Below, one piece after another: positions 9,217 to 18,849 of a DNA stretch of 64,000 bases. This DNA is from Chryseobacterium sp. c4a (lineage in GTDB: Bacteria; Bacteroidota; Bacteroidia; Flavobacteriales; Weeksellaceae). Under the pieces are notes generated by a model that ran no database searches, was not told the origin of the DNA, and worked only from the letters and a program-made list of their open reading frames with translations. A program made the translations under genes and the position numbers. Numbering within the stretch: the first letter of the stretch is position 1; every line of letters starts with the position of its first letter. The stretch lies in NCBI RefSeq assembly GCF_009900745.1, contig NZ_WXVU01000013.1, positions 62,001-126,000 of the forward strand, in the 5' to 3' direction.

Positions 9217-9233
9217 AAAATATAAATAACGAG

Positions 9234-9266
9234 ATCAGTCAATTTTAAAATTGGCTGATTTTTTTA
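9234..9266. terminator. Terminator shared by convergent genes
   Basis: Stem 9234-9244 with 9249-9259 (one G-T pair), then seven T. It lies between the HD-PycTM gene and the GAF gene, which converge. Confidence 0.8.
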
Positions 9267-9281
9267 TGAAGTAAAAAGTTA

Positions 9282-11615
9282 TTATTTTTCAGACTCATTC
9301 TGACTGATTGAAACCCTCAGTGCCAGTAACCCTGTAATTCCCTGAAGATCCTCTACCTTTAGAAATTCCACATCATGTTCCAGGATATTTTTCTTCTGAA
9401 GCTTGGTTACATATTCCAGATATTCTTTCTGGTTTTCCATCCCAAAATAAACAATGGTAATTTTTCCGGGAGCAGTGATTCTTTCTGAAGAATCTTTTAT
9501 ATGAGCTTTATCCAGACGTTTTTTAATGATCTCATAATAGGAATTATAGGCTCCGTCTACATCAAATCGTTTTTCATCCATTCTGAAACGGATATCTATT
9601 TTTTCATTATAAACAAAGATCAGAGAGGCTATATCCAACGGAATAGGAAGATCGTTTTTAAAGGATTGAAATTCCAGTTCCATTCTACAGATCGTCTTCA
9701 GCTGCCAGTATCTTAATTTATGTACTACTTTTGAAGTATAATGAAGATCCGGGGCAATGTTGTGACCAATATACAGGTTATGTTCCACACCATCAGACTT
9801 AAATCTTTCATAGTAATGCGGGAAGATCTGCTGAGCCTTAATTTGGCTTTCATCCAGCATATCCGCCAGCTTTCTGTTGACAAGAGTAATAGAATCATCC
9901 AGATTTTTTCTATGGCTGTAAAACAGATCTGTTTGTGCCAGTATCTGAGAAAAATAATCCTGAATTTTAGCTTTCACAGGTCTAGGGGTTCTTACCTCCA
10001 GTTTTCCCTGTAAATAGGGGTGAATTTCTTCTCTCAGTAATCTTTGGAAACGTTGTTCTGTATCTGCTTTTATTTCATTATTCAATTCATTCTCAAATAC
10101 ATCAAGAGCCAATATGAATTTTTCAGAATCAGAATTGATGAGCGTGAATATTGTATTAAGCCATTCTATCTGATGATTCAGGTCTTTAAGCATGAGGTTA
10201 AAACGCTTTTCAGATGAAGAACGGATATCAGATACTCCAAATAAAGGAGTCAGATTTTTAAATGAAATTTCCTTTAAAGTATGTATTTTTTTTCCTAGAG
10301 AAGCTGTAAAATATTTCTCTGCTTCATTTCTGAATTTCCAAACCACACTGTCATGAATGGTTGTATATTCCCTTTGTATGATGGCTTCTATCTGATAATT
10401 TTTTTCAAAATAAAATCTACTGAGAGAGAAGAGAACCATATCGGTAAAAAACTCAAGTTTTTTAAGCTTTAAACCATTAAAACTACCCGCAATAGGAGAG
10501 GTAAACTCCATAATAGCGAGAAGTTCATTGTCTTTCATGATTGGAATTACCATGAAGCTGTTGACGTTGTTATCCTTTAAAATAGGAAAGGAGGGAAGTC
10601 GTTTAACATTCTCATCCATATTATCCACATTGGAAACTACAATGGATTTCGAATTATGAGCTAAATTGTTAAAAGTTGTTTTACGGGTTTCTTCGTCAAA
10701 TGTATTGATCCAGAAGTCCAGAATATGATTGGTAAGCAAGCTTTCATAAATCGGGAGTTTATCAAGCTTCTGTTCTTTTTTGTTAAAGGTCATCAGTCCG
10801 AAACTAAGCTCCGGAACATCAAAATATGATTTGAAAATCTCTGTCAGATTCTCATTCGGATTTAAATTTTCAGGATCAATTTCGATCATGCTTGATTTTA
10901 AATCAGAAAGTGCAACTTCTGAGGTACAGTCTACCAGTGAGATAATGGTAAAGCCTTTCAATATCCAGGATTGTGAAGGAAAATATTTTTTCCATAATTT
11001 GAAATCATCCAGATTTTCCAACAGCATATCCATGATTTCCTCAGTTGGGATTTTTGCATCCTCAGTAGGATAAATCTCTGTAAAATCTGAATTTACCGTT
11101 ATCTTGTAATGTTTCATGATTCCCAGTTTATTCGGGATATCATAATAAAATGGAATGGTACTTCTGATATCTTTTTTAAAATAACTCTGAAGGATCAGAC
11201 AGCAGCAGAACACATAGAATTCATTGTCACTAATATTTCTCAGCTCAATTTCAAAATCTTTTCCAGCATCTTTAAGGATATCTTTAAATCTCTCCGTATA
11301 ATTGAAAGTAATATTGGAAAGAGGAATACTGGCCGCTTTTATTTCATTGCGGGTAAGCCCTGTAGGGAAAAGATCGGCGAGTAGAGATCTGATGAGATCT
11401 TCATTTTTTTCAAGAATGCTTATATCCTGGAAACCTTCTCTCAGTTCTTTAAAGTTTCGTGTTCTCTCGATCAGAGATTCAGCATAATTGGCTCTGTACT
11501 CCAGACGATCATTATAGCGAATATGTTCCAGCACATCCAAATATTTTTTGAACGAGATATAAACCTGAAAGGGAGAGTCTTTTTTGTAAAGATTAGCCAA
11601 GAGCTGAATTTTCAA
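9282..11615 (-). CDS. GAF domain-containing protein
   Basis: A 777-residue cytoplasmic protein without signal peptide or membrane segments. Residues of about 290-405 read as a GAF sensor domain (SIVVSNVDN, FMVIPIMKDNELLAIMEF, then a helix). The N-terminal 280 residues and the long helical C-terminus (about 410-777) match no family I can name beyond 'GAF domain protein' of Bacteroidota. The last 100 residues look like a small alpha/beta domain. No kinase, cyclase or GGDEF/EAL motif is present, so the output is unknown. It is monocistronic, and no consensus promoter was found in the 214 bases upstream. Confidence 0.75.
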   Translation of the reverse strand: MKIQLLANLYKKDSPFQVYISFKKYLDVLEHIRYNDRLEYRANYAESLIERTRNFKELREGFQDISILEKNEDLIRSLLADLFPTGLTRNEIKAASIPLSNITFNYTERFKDILKDAGKDFEIELRNISDNEFYVFCCCLILQSYFKKDIRSTIPFYYDIPNKLGIMKHYKITVNSDFTEIYPTEDAKIPTEEIMDMLLENLDDFKLWKKYFPSQSWILKGFTIISLVDCTSEVALSDLKSSMIEIDPENLNPNENLTEIFKSYFDVPELSFGLMTFNKKEQKLDKLPIYESLLTNHILDFWINTFDEETRKTTFNNLAHNSKSIVVSNVDNMDENVKRLPSFPILKDNNVNSFMVIPIMKDNELLAIMEFTSPIAGSFNGLKLKKLEFFTDMVLFSLSRFYFEKNYQIEAIIQREYTTIHDSVVWKFRNEAEKYFTASLGKKIHTLKEISFKNLTPLFGVSDIRSSSEKRFNLMLKDLNHQIEWLNTIFTLINSDSEKFILALDVFENELNNEIKADTEQRFQRLLREEIHPYLQGKLEVRTPRPVKAKIQDYFSQILAQTDLFYSHRKNLDDSITLVNRKLADMLDESQIKAQQIFPHYYERFKSDGVEHNLYIGHNIAPDLHYTSKVVHKLRYWQLKTICRMELEFQSFKNDLPIPLDIASLIFVYNEKIDIRFRMDEKRFDVDGAYNSYYEIIKKRLDKAHIKDSSERITAPGKITIVYFGMENQKEYLEYVTKLQKKNILEHDVEFLKVEDLQGITGLLALRVSISQNESEK

Positions 11616-11829
11616 GTAAAGTTATGAAAAAAAGACTATTTCCAAAGATGTTTTAGATTGGTAAAAATGATTCTTTATAACCAAATTGTTTTATTTTTTT
11701 GAAGAAATAATCAAAATAAATAGAACATTGTATCTTTCTGATTTACTTTTTAAAAGTATTGGCAGTCATCTTCTATTTTTTTGAATAATAATTAAATAAA
11801 ATCCTAGCTTTTTTTCTGTCTGTATTCTT

Positions 11830-12288
11830 TTAATTGTATAATTTAATTTTCTTATCCTTAATCAGTGATGAGGCAAAGTCTTTAAATGATTCCTGTGCAT
11901 CGGGAATATATTCAGTGAGAATATTCTTCTGGGTTTCATCATTGATGATTTTATCAATTTTCCCGGTATTGCTGTAATAAAAAAGATAGGTTTCGTAAGT
12001 GGTTTCTATCAATTGATCATTCATATAGTTTTCCACTTTGAACTTTACTTTTGCAGAATTTTTATCTTGGGAAATATCTTCAGAAGTATAGGTTGCTGCA
12101 CACCCTGAACCACAACTTAGAGTAAAGGAATTATTTTCCATATCTGCTATAGTTTCTTCGATAGGAGCTGGAGCAGTGGTAGTTTGTATTGGCGGGAGAT
12201 TTTCTATTTTTTGTTCCAGAGTTTTCTTTTGACAAGAAGATAGAAGGGAGATGATGAATAGAGAAGTAAGAATGGCTTTTGTGGTCAT
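11830..12288 (-). CDS. Hypothetical lipoprotein
   Basis: Starting at the ATG at 12288 gives a 152-residue protein with a signal ending in LLSSC, a good lipobox; the longer frame to 12348 would put 20 charged residues before the signal. The mature part has a Pro/Thr-rich spacer, then a single small domain with a Cys pair (SCGSGC) and a TYETYLFYY strand. No family or catalytic motif is recognised. It is probably anchored in the periplasm or outer membrane. It is not part of the nuo operon, whose terminator lies between them. Confidence 0.6.
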   Translation of the reverse strand: MTTKAILTSLFIISLLSSCQKKTLEQKIENLPPIQTTTAPAPIEETIADMENNSFTLSCGSGCAATYTSEDISQDKNSAKVKFKVENYMNDQLIETTYETYLFYYSNTGKIDKIINDETQKNILTEYIPDAQESFKDFASSLIKDKKIKLYN

Positions 12289-12407
12289 ACAATGATTTGG
12301 AGTAATTATTTTTTTGAATGAAGCAGCTTTTATACTACGTTCAATCAAACTCTTTAATATGTAAAAATAACAAAATCCTGCTTATAAGAAAAGGGAGACC
12401 AAAGCAC

Positions 12408-12437
12408 AAAAAAACCTTTCAGATCATCTGAAAGGTT
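12408..12437 (-). terminator. Terminator of the nuo operon
   Basis: Perfect 11-bp stem (12413-12423 with 12427-12437) and a 3-base loop. On the minus strand it is followed by a T run (A run 12408-12414 on the plus strand). It lies 23 bases beyond the nuoN stop. Confidence 0.85.
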
Positions 12438-12459
12438 TTTGATATTGTATGATAACTTT

Positions 12460-13839
12460 TTACAGTCCGAACATTTTTGCAAACAGATCCGGGAAAACAC
12501 CCAAGATAATAATCGCTGCGATTACAAATACTGCAACAATATTGTAAGTAAGCGTTACTTTTTCTGATGACTTGAATGTTGATTCTTTAAAGAAGAACAT
12601 CGCGATTATCAGTCTTAAATAGTAAGCAATGGATAGGGCAGACCCTAAAACGGCTACTAAAACTAAGAAAGCTGCTCCATTCATTGCTTGGGAGAATAAA
12701 GCAAATTTTCCCATGAAACCAGCTGTTAGCGGAACCCCTGCCATTGAAAGCATAGAGATTGCTGCAGCTGTTGCCAATAAAGGTTCTGTTTTTGCCAATC
12801 CTTTGAAAGCTCCGAAAGAAGTTTCTCTTTTTAATTTCTCTACCCAGATCAAACACATGAAAACTCCTACTGTAGATAATGAGTAAGCGAATAAATAGAA
12901 TGCTAAGTTATAAGTAGAAAGACTAGTCATTCCGAAGAATACCAATCCGATGTATCCTGCGTGAGAAACTGAAGAGTACGCCAACATTCTTTTTGCATTC
13001 GTCTGAGCAAGTCCCATAACGTTTGCTAATAATAAAGTAATGATTAAGAATACTCCTAAAACATGAATCCATTCGTGAGTTACTCCAGCAAATCCGATGG
13101 TCATCAATCTGAATAGTGCGAAGAATCCTGAGATTTTTACTACACTCGCCATGAAAGCCGTGATCAATGAAGGAGAACCTGCATATACATCAGGGCTCCA
13201 CATGTGGAAAGGAGCTAAAGCCACTTTAAATGCCAATGCACAAAGGATAAGCAATACCCCTAAAATGAACATTACGTTTGAAGCATTAGCTACTCCAAAG
13301 TCGTGGATCTTATATAAATCAAAGCTACCTGCACTTCCATAGATGAACGCAATTCCGAAAAGTAAGAAACCTGTCGCGAATGCCCCCATTAAGAAATACT
13401 TGATTGAAGCTTCATTTGATCTTAAATCAGTTTTGTTGGCACCTGCCATTACATATAACGGGATAGAAAGAATCTCAACACCTAAGAACATAGTTACCAA
13501 GTTCTGGTATCCGAAAAGAACAATTCCTCCGCATAATGCAAATAACATCAATGCATATAATTCTGACTGGTGGCTTCTGTGATTGCTGAATGCAAAACCT
13601 CCCAAGAAGAATAACAATAAAGTTGTTACAATGGATAATTTAGTGAATAATGCTGTATTAGCACTGTATTCATACATATGCTTGTAGTGATCGAAGAACG
13701 AACATTCAGGCATAAAGCTTACATACAATGCGATGATTAAACCCAAAATCCCAATGTATCTTGCGAATTTTCCTTGCTCGAAAACTCCTGAAAATAACGC
13801 AATAACTGCCGTTAGGAAAACAATAATTAAAACACTCAT
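12460..13839 (-). CDS. nuoN: NADH-quinone oxidoreductase subunit N
   Basis: Antiporter-like proton-pumping subunit in the inner-membrane arm of complex I. The 459-residue protein is hydrophobic throughout (about 13-14 helices). It has the conserved glutamate helix (FLGVEILSIPLYVMAG), Lys-containing helices (ALAFKVALAPFHMWSPDVY) and the AYSSVSHAGY segment. Length is slightly under E. coli NuoN but normal. It is the last gene of the operon, 152 bases after nuoM; that spacer is AT-rich with short direct-repeat-like words. Identity is secure. Confidence 0.97.
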   Translation of the reverse strand: MSVLIIVFLTAVIALFSGVFEQGKFARYIGILGLIIALYVSFMPECSFFDHYKHMYEYSANTALFTKLSIVTTLLLFFLGGFAFSNHRSHQSELYALMLFALCGGIVLFGYQNLVTMFLGVEILSIPLYVMAGANKTDLRSNEASIKYFLMGAFATGFLLFGIAFIYGSAGSFDLYKIHDFGVANASNVMFILGVLLILCALAFKVALAPFHMWSPDVYAGSPSLITAFMASVVKISGFFALFRLMTIGFAGVTHEWIHVLGVFLIITLLLANVMGLAQTNAKRMLAYSSVSHAGYIGLVFFGMTSLSTYNLAFYLFAYSLSTVGVFMCLIWVEKLKRETSFGAFKGLAKTEPLLATAAAISMLSMAGVPLTAGFMGKFALFSQAMNGAAFLVLVAVLGSALSIAYYLRLIIAMFFFKESTFKSSEKVTLTYNIVAVFVIAAIIILGVFPDLFAKMFGL

Positions 13840-13991
13840 AATATAGATTTGAGATGTGAGATTTAAAGTTTAAAGTTCAAGGTTTAGAGTTATAAGTTTC
13901 CAGCTCAAAAGTTCCTGTCTCTTATCTCTTCGTCTATTATCTTTATTCTCCCTAATCTCTTATTTTTTTAATTTTTAAATCTTTTAATTTT

Positions 13992-15485
13992 TTAGTTAGC
14001 CATCGCTGTGTAGATAAACTTCACTGAACTACTCACCATGTCGATTACCGGTTGTGGGAAAATACCAAGTAAGATCACAAAAACCGCTAAACTAGCTAAT
14101 ACAGAGAATTCTACACCAGATAAATCTTTTGCTGTGCTTAAAACTTCTGCATTTCCTTCTCCAAACATTGCTTTTCCGTAGAATCTCAATAAGTACACCG
14201 CACAAAGAATTACCGTAAGACCAGCAATTACTGCTGCAGTTCCGTTGAAATCATATACTGATTTTAACAGGATAAATTCCCCGATGAATCCATTCGTCAA
14301 TGGAACTCCCATTGAACCTAATATAATGATCAAGAATAAAACAGCAAACTTAGGCGCTACTTTAGCTAAACCACCCATTTGTCTGATGTCTCTTGATTTA
14401 AATCTCTTGTATAAAATATCACAACAGTAGAATAAACCTACTACGTTGATACCGTGAGCGAAAGTCTGTACCAAAGCACCTTCAGCACCTTCTACATTGA
14501 AAGTTCCTCTTAAAGTAACCACTGCAGAAGCGAAGATACCTGCTACCATCAATCCTACGTGAGAGAAAGATGAATAAGCGATGATTCTCTTCATATCCGT
14601 CTGGATGATGGCAATCAATGCTCCGTGAACAATTCCTACAATAGCAAGGATGATAACAATCTGTCCGGAAATTCCTGCAATCGGAAGCGGAGTGATTGGA
14701 AGTAAATAACGCATTACACCATACACCGCCATTTTAAGCATGATACCAGATAACAACATCGATCCCTGAGTAGGAGAGTAGGTATAGGTATCAGGCTGCC
14801 AAGTATGGAAAGGGAATACCGGTAATTTCACTGCAAAAGCAAAGAAGATGAACCAGAATACCACAGTCTGTTGTGTTTCGTTCAGTTGCGCATTATATAG
14901 ATCCGTTAAAGCGAATGATGCAGAGTGGTTGTACACATAGATCAATCCGGCTAACATAAATAAAGATCCAACGAATGTATATACGAAGAACTTCGTAGTG
15001 AATTCAAACCTTTTATTCTCTTGTCCCCAAAGTCCGGCAATAAACCAAATTGGAATCAAAGTTACTTCCCAGAAAATGTAGAACAATAATCCGTCTAGAG
15101 AAGTAAATACTCCCACAAGACCGAATTGCATCAACAGAATCAATCCGTAGAATGTATTTCTGTAGTTTACACTTTCGTTGAAAGAAGATAAAATGATGAT
15201 TGGCGCTAAAATGTTAGTCAGCAATAAAAGAAGCATACTCATTCCATCGATACCGAAGTGAAGAGAGCTTTTCATAAATTGTGACCACGGATAATTGATC
15301 TCGTGCTGCAATACGCTGTCTACTGTCGGAGTAAAATCAAAATCCGATAGTATATAGAACGTAAGAAGCATTTGTACCAATGCAATCCCTAGTGCCAAAT
15401 ATTTGCTGGAATTACTCTTCCACGCAAAAACTAATCCCGAACCTACTAGAGGTAATAGTAATAATGTTAATAATAAACAAGACAT
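13992..15485 (-). CDS. nuoM: NADH-quinone oxidoreductase subunit M
   Basis: Second antiporter-like proton-pumping subunit of complex I in the inner membrane. The 497-residue protein has the NuoM hallmarks: FYIFWEVTLIPIWF with the key Glu, KLPVFPFHTWQPDTY with the Lys-helix and broken helix, and AYSSFSHVG. Length is typical. It starts 2 bases after the nuoL stop, so the two are almost certainly translated from the same message. Identity is secure. Confidence 0.97.
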   Translation of the reverse strand: MSCLLLTLLLLPLVGSGLVFAWKSNSSKYLALGIALVQMLLTFYILSDFDFTPTVDSVLQHEINYPWSQFMKSSLHFGIDGMSMLLLLLTNILAPIIILSSFNESVNYRNTFYGLILLMQFGLVGVFTSLDGLLFYIFWEVTLIPIWFIAGLWGQENKRFEFTTKFFVYTFVGSLFMLAGLIYVYNHSASFALTDLYNAQLNETQQTVVFWFIFFAFAVKLPVFPFHTWQPDTYTYSPTQGSMLLSGIMLKMAVYGVMRYLLPITPLPIAGISGQIVIILAIVGIVHGALIAIIQTDMKRIIAYSSFSHVGLMVAGIFASAVVTLRGTFNVEGAEGALVQTFAHGINVVGLFYCCDILYKRFKSRDIRQMGGLAKVAPKFAVLFLIIILGSMGVPLTNGFIGEFILLKSVYDFNGTAAVIAGLTVILCAVYLLRFYGKAMFGEGNAEVLSTAKDLSGVEFSVLASLAVFVILLGIFPQPVIDMVSSSVKFIYTAMAN

Positions 15486-15487
15486 TA

Positions 15488-17401
15488 TTATTGTAATAAA
15501 AAGTTAACAATTAATATAATTCCCACAGCTAAAGACATGATAAGAATATACGTCTCTACATTTCCGTTTTGAACACGCTTCATAGCTTTTCCGCTGTCTT
15601 CAGCACCATCACCTACAAAGTTTACAAAACGGTCTAAGATACCCTTATCAAACATCTTTCCTCCGCGTCCTAATCCTTCAACAGTTTTTACAATCAATGC
15701 GTTGTAAAGTTCGTCAACGTATAATTTCTTAGCAGAAAGCTTTTCCCATCCGGTATAGTTTTCTTCTGCCACAGCCATTTTTTTCTTTTTCACGTAGGTA
15801 TTTCTAACGATAAACCATACAGAGAAGAACATTAATACTGTAGCTGCTAATAAGATCATTTCAGTATTGAAAGGTACTCCGGAAAGAGTAGCTTCCATCT
15901 GGCTGTAGCTTTGTTCCGTAAGAACAGGCTTTAACCATTCCATCAGTTTAGCATAGTGTCCGTGACCGATGAAGTGTGGCAGGTTGATAAAACCTCCAAC
16001 TACAGAAAGAATAGCCAATACGATCAATGGTAATGTCATATTAGACGGGCTTTCATGTAAGTGGTGTTTTTGCTCTTCAGTACCTCTGAACTCTCCGTGG
16101 AAAGTAAGATAGTATAGTCTGAACATATACGTTGCAGTCATTGCCGCTAAAACAAATAAGATTACCCAGTAAACAGGGTTTTTAGCGAAAGCTGCTATTA
16201 AAATTTCGTCTTTAGAGATCATCCCTGATAATAGAGGGAAACCTGAAATTGCTAATGTCCCGATCAGGAAAGTCGCGTGCGTAAGAGGAATATATTTTTT
16301 AAGACCTCCCATGAAACGCATATCCTGTTCGTTGCTCATAGCGTGGATTACAGAACCTGCACCTAAGAATAGTAAAGCTTTAAAGAAAGCGTGCGTCATT
16401 ACGTGGAACATAGCTGTTGTATAAGCTCCAAGACCTAAAGCGATGAACATAAATCCAAGCTGTGAAACTGTAGAGTATGCCAATACTTTTTTGATATCGT
16501 TCTGACGTAGAGCATAGAATCCTGCTAAAGCCGCCGTTAAGAATCCGATGAATAAAATCCCTCCTTGTACAGTAGGTGCTAAAGTAAATAAGAAGTTAGA
16601 TCTTACTACTAAATAGATCCCCGCTGTAACCATCGTTGCCGCGTGAATTAACGCAGAAACCGGAGTTGGCCCAGCCATCGCGTCCGGTAACCATGTATAT
16701 AATGGAACCTGAGCAGATTTACCGGTAGCACCGATGAATAAACTCGCTGTGATAAAGATAATCACTGTTCCGTCTAATTCAAATTTTGAAGCGTTTTCAG
16801 CTACTGAAAGGTAATCTACAGCATTCGTCTGAGCAGCAATCATAAAGATACCGATCAATAATGCCAAGTCACCAATTCTGTTCATGATGAAAGCTTTTCT
16901 TGCCGCTTTACCGTATTCTTCGTTGGTATACCAGAATCCGATCAATAAGTAAGAACAAAGACCTACACCTTCCCATCCGATGAATAAGATAAGGTAGTTG
17001 CTTCCCATTACTAAAAGTAACATTGAGAAGATGAAAAGATTCAGGTAAGTAAAGAACTTATAGAATCCTTTATCATGACTCATATATCCGATAGAGTATA
17101 AGTGGATCAGTGAACCGATACCTGTAATAATCATTACCATCATTAAAGACAGCTGATCGATCTGGAATCCAAAATTGATCTGAACTCCGTTTACTCTAAA
17201 CCATTCAAAAGCTTTTACGATTACAGGCTGGCTTTCAGAATTGAAATTCATGAAAAGACTTACAGCAATACAGAATGATCCAAAAACCATAGCTGTTGCT
17301 AAAGAACCAACTACTATTTTTGGAAGATTTTTTCCGAATAAACCGTTAATAAGAAACCCTAAAAGTGGTAAAAGTACTATTGCATATACTAAATTCTCCA
17401 T
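15488..17401 (-). CDS. nuoL: NADH-quinone oxidoreductase subunit L
   Basis: Largest and most distal antiporter-like subunit of complex I, with the lateral helix. The 637-residue protein has FIGWEGVGLCSYLLIGFW with the conserved Glu, KSAQVPLYTWLPDAMAGPTPVSALIHAATMVTAG, and AYSTVSQLGFM. The C-terminal 150 residues contain a charged loop and a last membrane helix, as expected for the lateral-helix extension. The gene sits 2 bases after nuoK. Identity is secure. Confidence 0.97.
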   Translation of the reverse strand: MENLVYAIVLLPLLGFLINGLFGKNLPKIVVGSLATAMVFGSFCIAVSLFMNFNSESQPVIVKAFEWFRVNGVQINFGFQIDQLSLMMVMIITGIGSLIHLYSIGYMSHDKGFYKFFTYLNLFIFSMLLLVMGSNYLILFIGWEGVGLCSYLLIGFWYTNEEYGKAARKAFIMNRIGDLALLIGIFMIAAQTNAVDYLSVAENASKFELDGTVIIFITASLFIGATGKSAQVPLYTWLPDAMAGPTPVSALIHAATMVTAGIYLVVRSNFLFTLAPTVQGGILFIGFLTAALAGFYALRQNDIKKVLAYSTVSQLGFMFIALGLGAYTTAMFHVMTHAFFKALLFLGAGSVIHAMSNEQDMRFMGGLKKYIPLTHATFLIGTLAISGFPLLSGMISKDEILIAAFAKNPVYWVILFVLAAMTATYMFRLYYLTFHGEFRGTEEQKHHLHESPSNMTLPLIVLAILSVVGGFINLPHFIGHGHYAKLMEWLKPVLTEQSYSQMEATLSGVPFNTEMILLAATVLMFFSVWFIVRNTYVKKKKMAVAEENYTGWEKLSAKKLYVDELYNALIVKTVEGLGRGGKMFDKGILDRFVNFVGDGAEDSGKAMKRVQNGNVETYILIMSLAVGIILIVNFLLQ

Positions 17402-17403
17402 TC

Positions 17404-17733
17404 TTATCCTCTTAATTTATTAAATATACTAACATCTACAGAACGGGTATTTCTATACAGCATAGCAATAATTGCCAGACCTACCGCTACTTCAGCAGCT
17501 GCAACCACCATAATGAAGAACACTAAAAGCTGTCCGTCTCCGTTCCCTTTGTATGCTGAAAAAGCAGCCAATAAAAGGTTTACAGAATTAAGCATAAGCT
17601 CTACACAGCCCAGAATCACAATAGCATTTTTTCTAAGCAATACGCCCATTACTCCTAAGCAGAACAATACTGAACAAAGGATAATGAAGTAGTCCAAAGG
17701 GATGCTTTGTATAAATGTATTTACTTCTCCCAT
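17404..17733 (-). CDS. nuoK: NADH-quinone oxidoreductase subunit K
   Basis: Small three-helix membrane subunit of complex I (109 residues, usual 100-110). It carries the two conserved membrane glutamates in CVELMLNSVNL and AAAEVAVGLAI, which form part of the proton path. It follows nuoJ by 4 bases and precedes nuoL by 2. Identity is secure. Confidence 0.96.
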   Translation of the reverse strand: MGEVNTFIQSIPLDYFIILCSVLFCLGVMGVLLRKNAIVILGCVELMLNSVNLLLAAFSAYKGNGDGQLLVFFIMVVAAAEVAVGLAIIAMLYRNTRSVDVSIFNKLRG

Positions 17734-17737
17734 AATT

Positions 17738-18235
17738 TTATAAATCTTTTTTACCGATTAATACCGCGCCTACAATACCTGCTAAAATCAGGATGGAAGC
17801 AAGCTCAAACGGTAAAACATATTCATTAAACAAAAGTCTACCCAGGTTCTTCGTAAGACCAACACCTCTGTCTACATTCTCAACAACAATGTGGTTTTGC
17901 TGAACTCCTCTGAATACTCCTAAAACTCCTACCAAAAGAAGACCTGCAGTAAAAACTCCAATAAATTTTAAAGTATTACCCTTCTTACTTTCGTCTGCTT
18001 TATTAAGGTTAAGCATCATTAAGATGTAAAGGAAAAGTACCATGATGGCACCTGCGTACACTATAATCTGGATGATTGCTAAGAATTGTGCATTCAGAAG
18101 AATGTACATTCCGGCAATTGAAAACATCGTAACAATTAATGACAAAATAGCATATAAAGGATTTTTTGCAAACACGAAGTACACCGCACTTGCTACTGCT
18201 AAAAACGCCACCAAGAAAAATAAAAACTGATCCAT
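17738..18235 (-). CDS. nuoJ: NADH-quinone oxidoreductase subunit J
   Basis: Five-helix membrane subunit of complex I. The 165-residue product has FAKNPLYAILSLIVTMFSIAGMYILLNAQFLAIIQIIVYAGAIMVLFLYILMML (quoted here only as its start FAKNPLYAIL and end FLYILMML), the conserved region that undergoes the pi-bulge transition. The loop between helices 4 and 5 is typical. Start and nuoI stop overlap by one base at 18235, implying translational coupling. Confidence 0.96.
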   Translation of the reverse strand: MDQFLFFLVAFLAVASAVYFVFAKNPLYAILSLIVTMFSIAGMYILLNAQFLAIIQIIVYAGAIMVLFLYILMMLNLNKADESKKGNTLKFIGVFTAGLLLVGVLGVFRGVQQNHIVVENVDRGVGLTKNLGRLLFNEYVLPFELASILILAGIVGAVLIGKKDL

Positions 18236-18792
18236 TATTTTACCGCATTTTTTTGTTTCTCGGATTGTCTTGTCGTGATGTCAATCCTTTCATTTATTTT
18301 TTCAACTAATTTATCTTTTCCGTAAATGAAAGAACCTCTGTTGGTCTCTACGTCTACCAATCTGTCCGTAAGATAGATCGCAGATTTAGGACAAGCCTCT
18401 TCACACATCCCACAGAAAATACATCTTAGCATATTGATTTCATATACTGAAGCGTACTTTTCTTCTCTGTAAAGACCTTTTTCCTCTTTTGTTCTTTCAG
18501 CAGCAGTCATCGTAATGGCTTCTGCAGGACAAGCTACCGCACAAAGTCCGCAAGCAGTACATCTTTCTCTACCTTCCTCGTCTCTTTTCAAAACGTGCTG
18601 GCCTCTCCAGATGGTGGTTCTTGGCTTCTGTACTTCCGGATACGAATATACTGCGGGAGCACCCTTTATCACGGTTCTTACAGCATGCTTAAATGTAATC
18701 CCCATTCCTGTAAAGATGGCAGGAAGGTAGATTTTTTCAGCAAGGGTCATTTCTTTATTGGAAACAACTTTTGATCTGTTTGTAAGTTTCAT
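18235..18792 (-). CDS. nuoI: NADH-quinone oxidoreductase subunit I
   Basis: Peripheral-arm subunit carrying two [4Fe-4S] clusters (N6a, N6b) that pass electrons to NuoB. Both ferredoxin motifs are intact: CTACGLCAVACP and CIFCGMCEEACP. The 185-residue protein has a membrane-surface amphipathic N-terminus. It overlaps nuoJ by one base and follows nuoH after a 57-base spacer. Identity is secure. Confidence 0.97.
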   Translation of the reverse strand: MKLTNRSKVVSNKEMTLAEKIYLPAIFTGMGITFKHAVRTVIKGAPAVYSYPEVQKPRTTIWRGQHVLKRDEEGRERCTACGLCAVACPAEAITMTAAERTKEEKGLYREEKYASVYEINMLRCIFCGMCEEACPKSAIYLTDRLVDVETNRGSFIYGKDKLVEKINERIDITTRQSEKQKNAVK

Positions 18793-18849
18793 TTATTTAA
18801 TTTTTTTAGGCTGAATCTGTATCCAGCATTAAAAATATATTCTTATCTC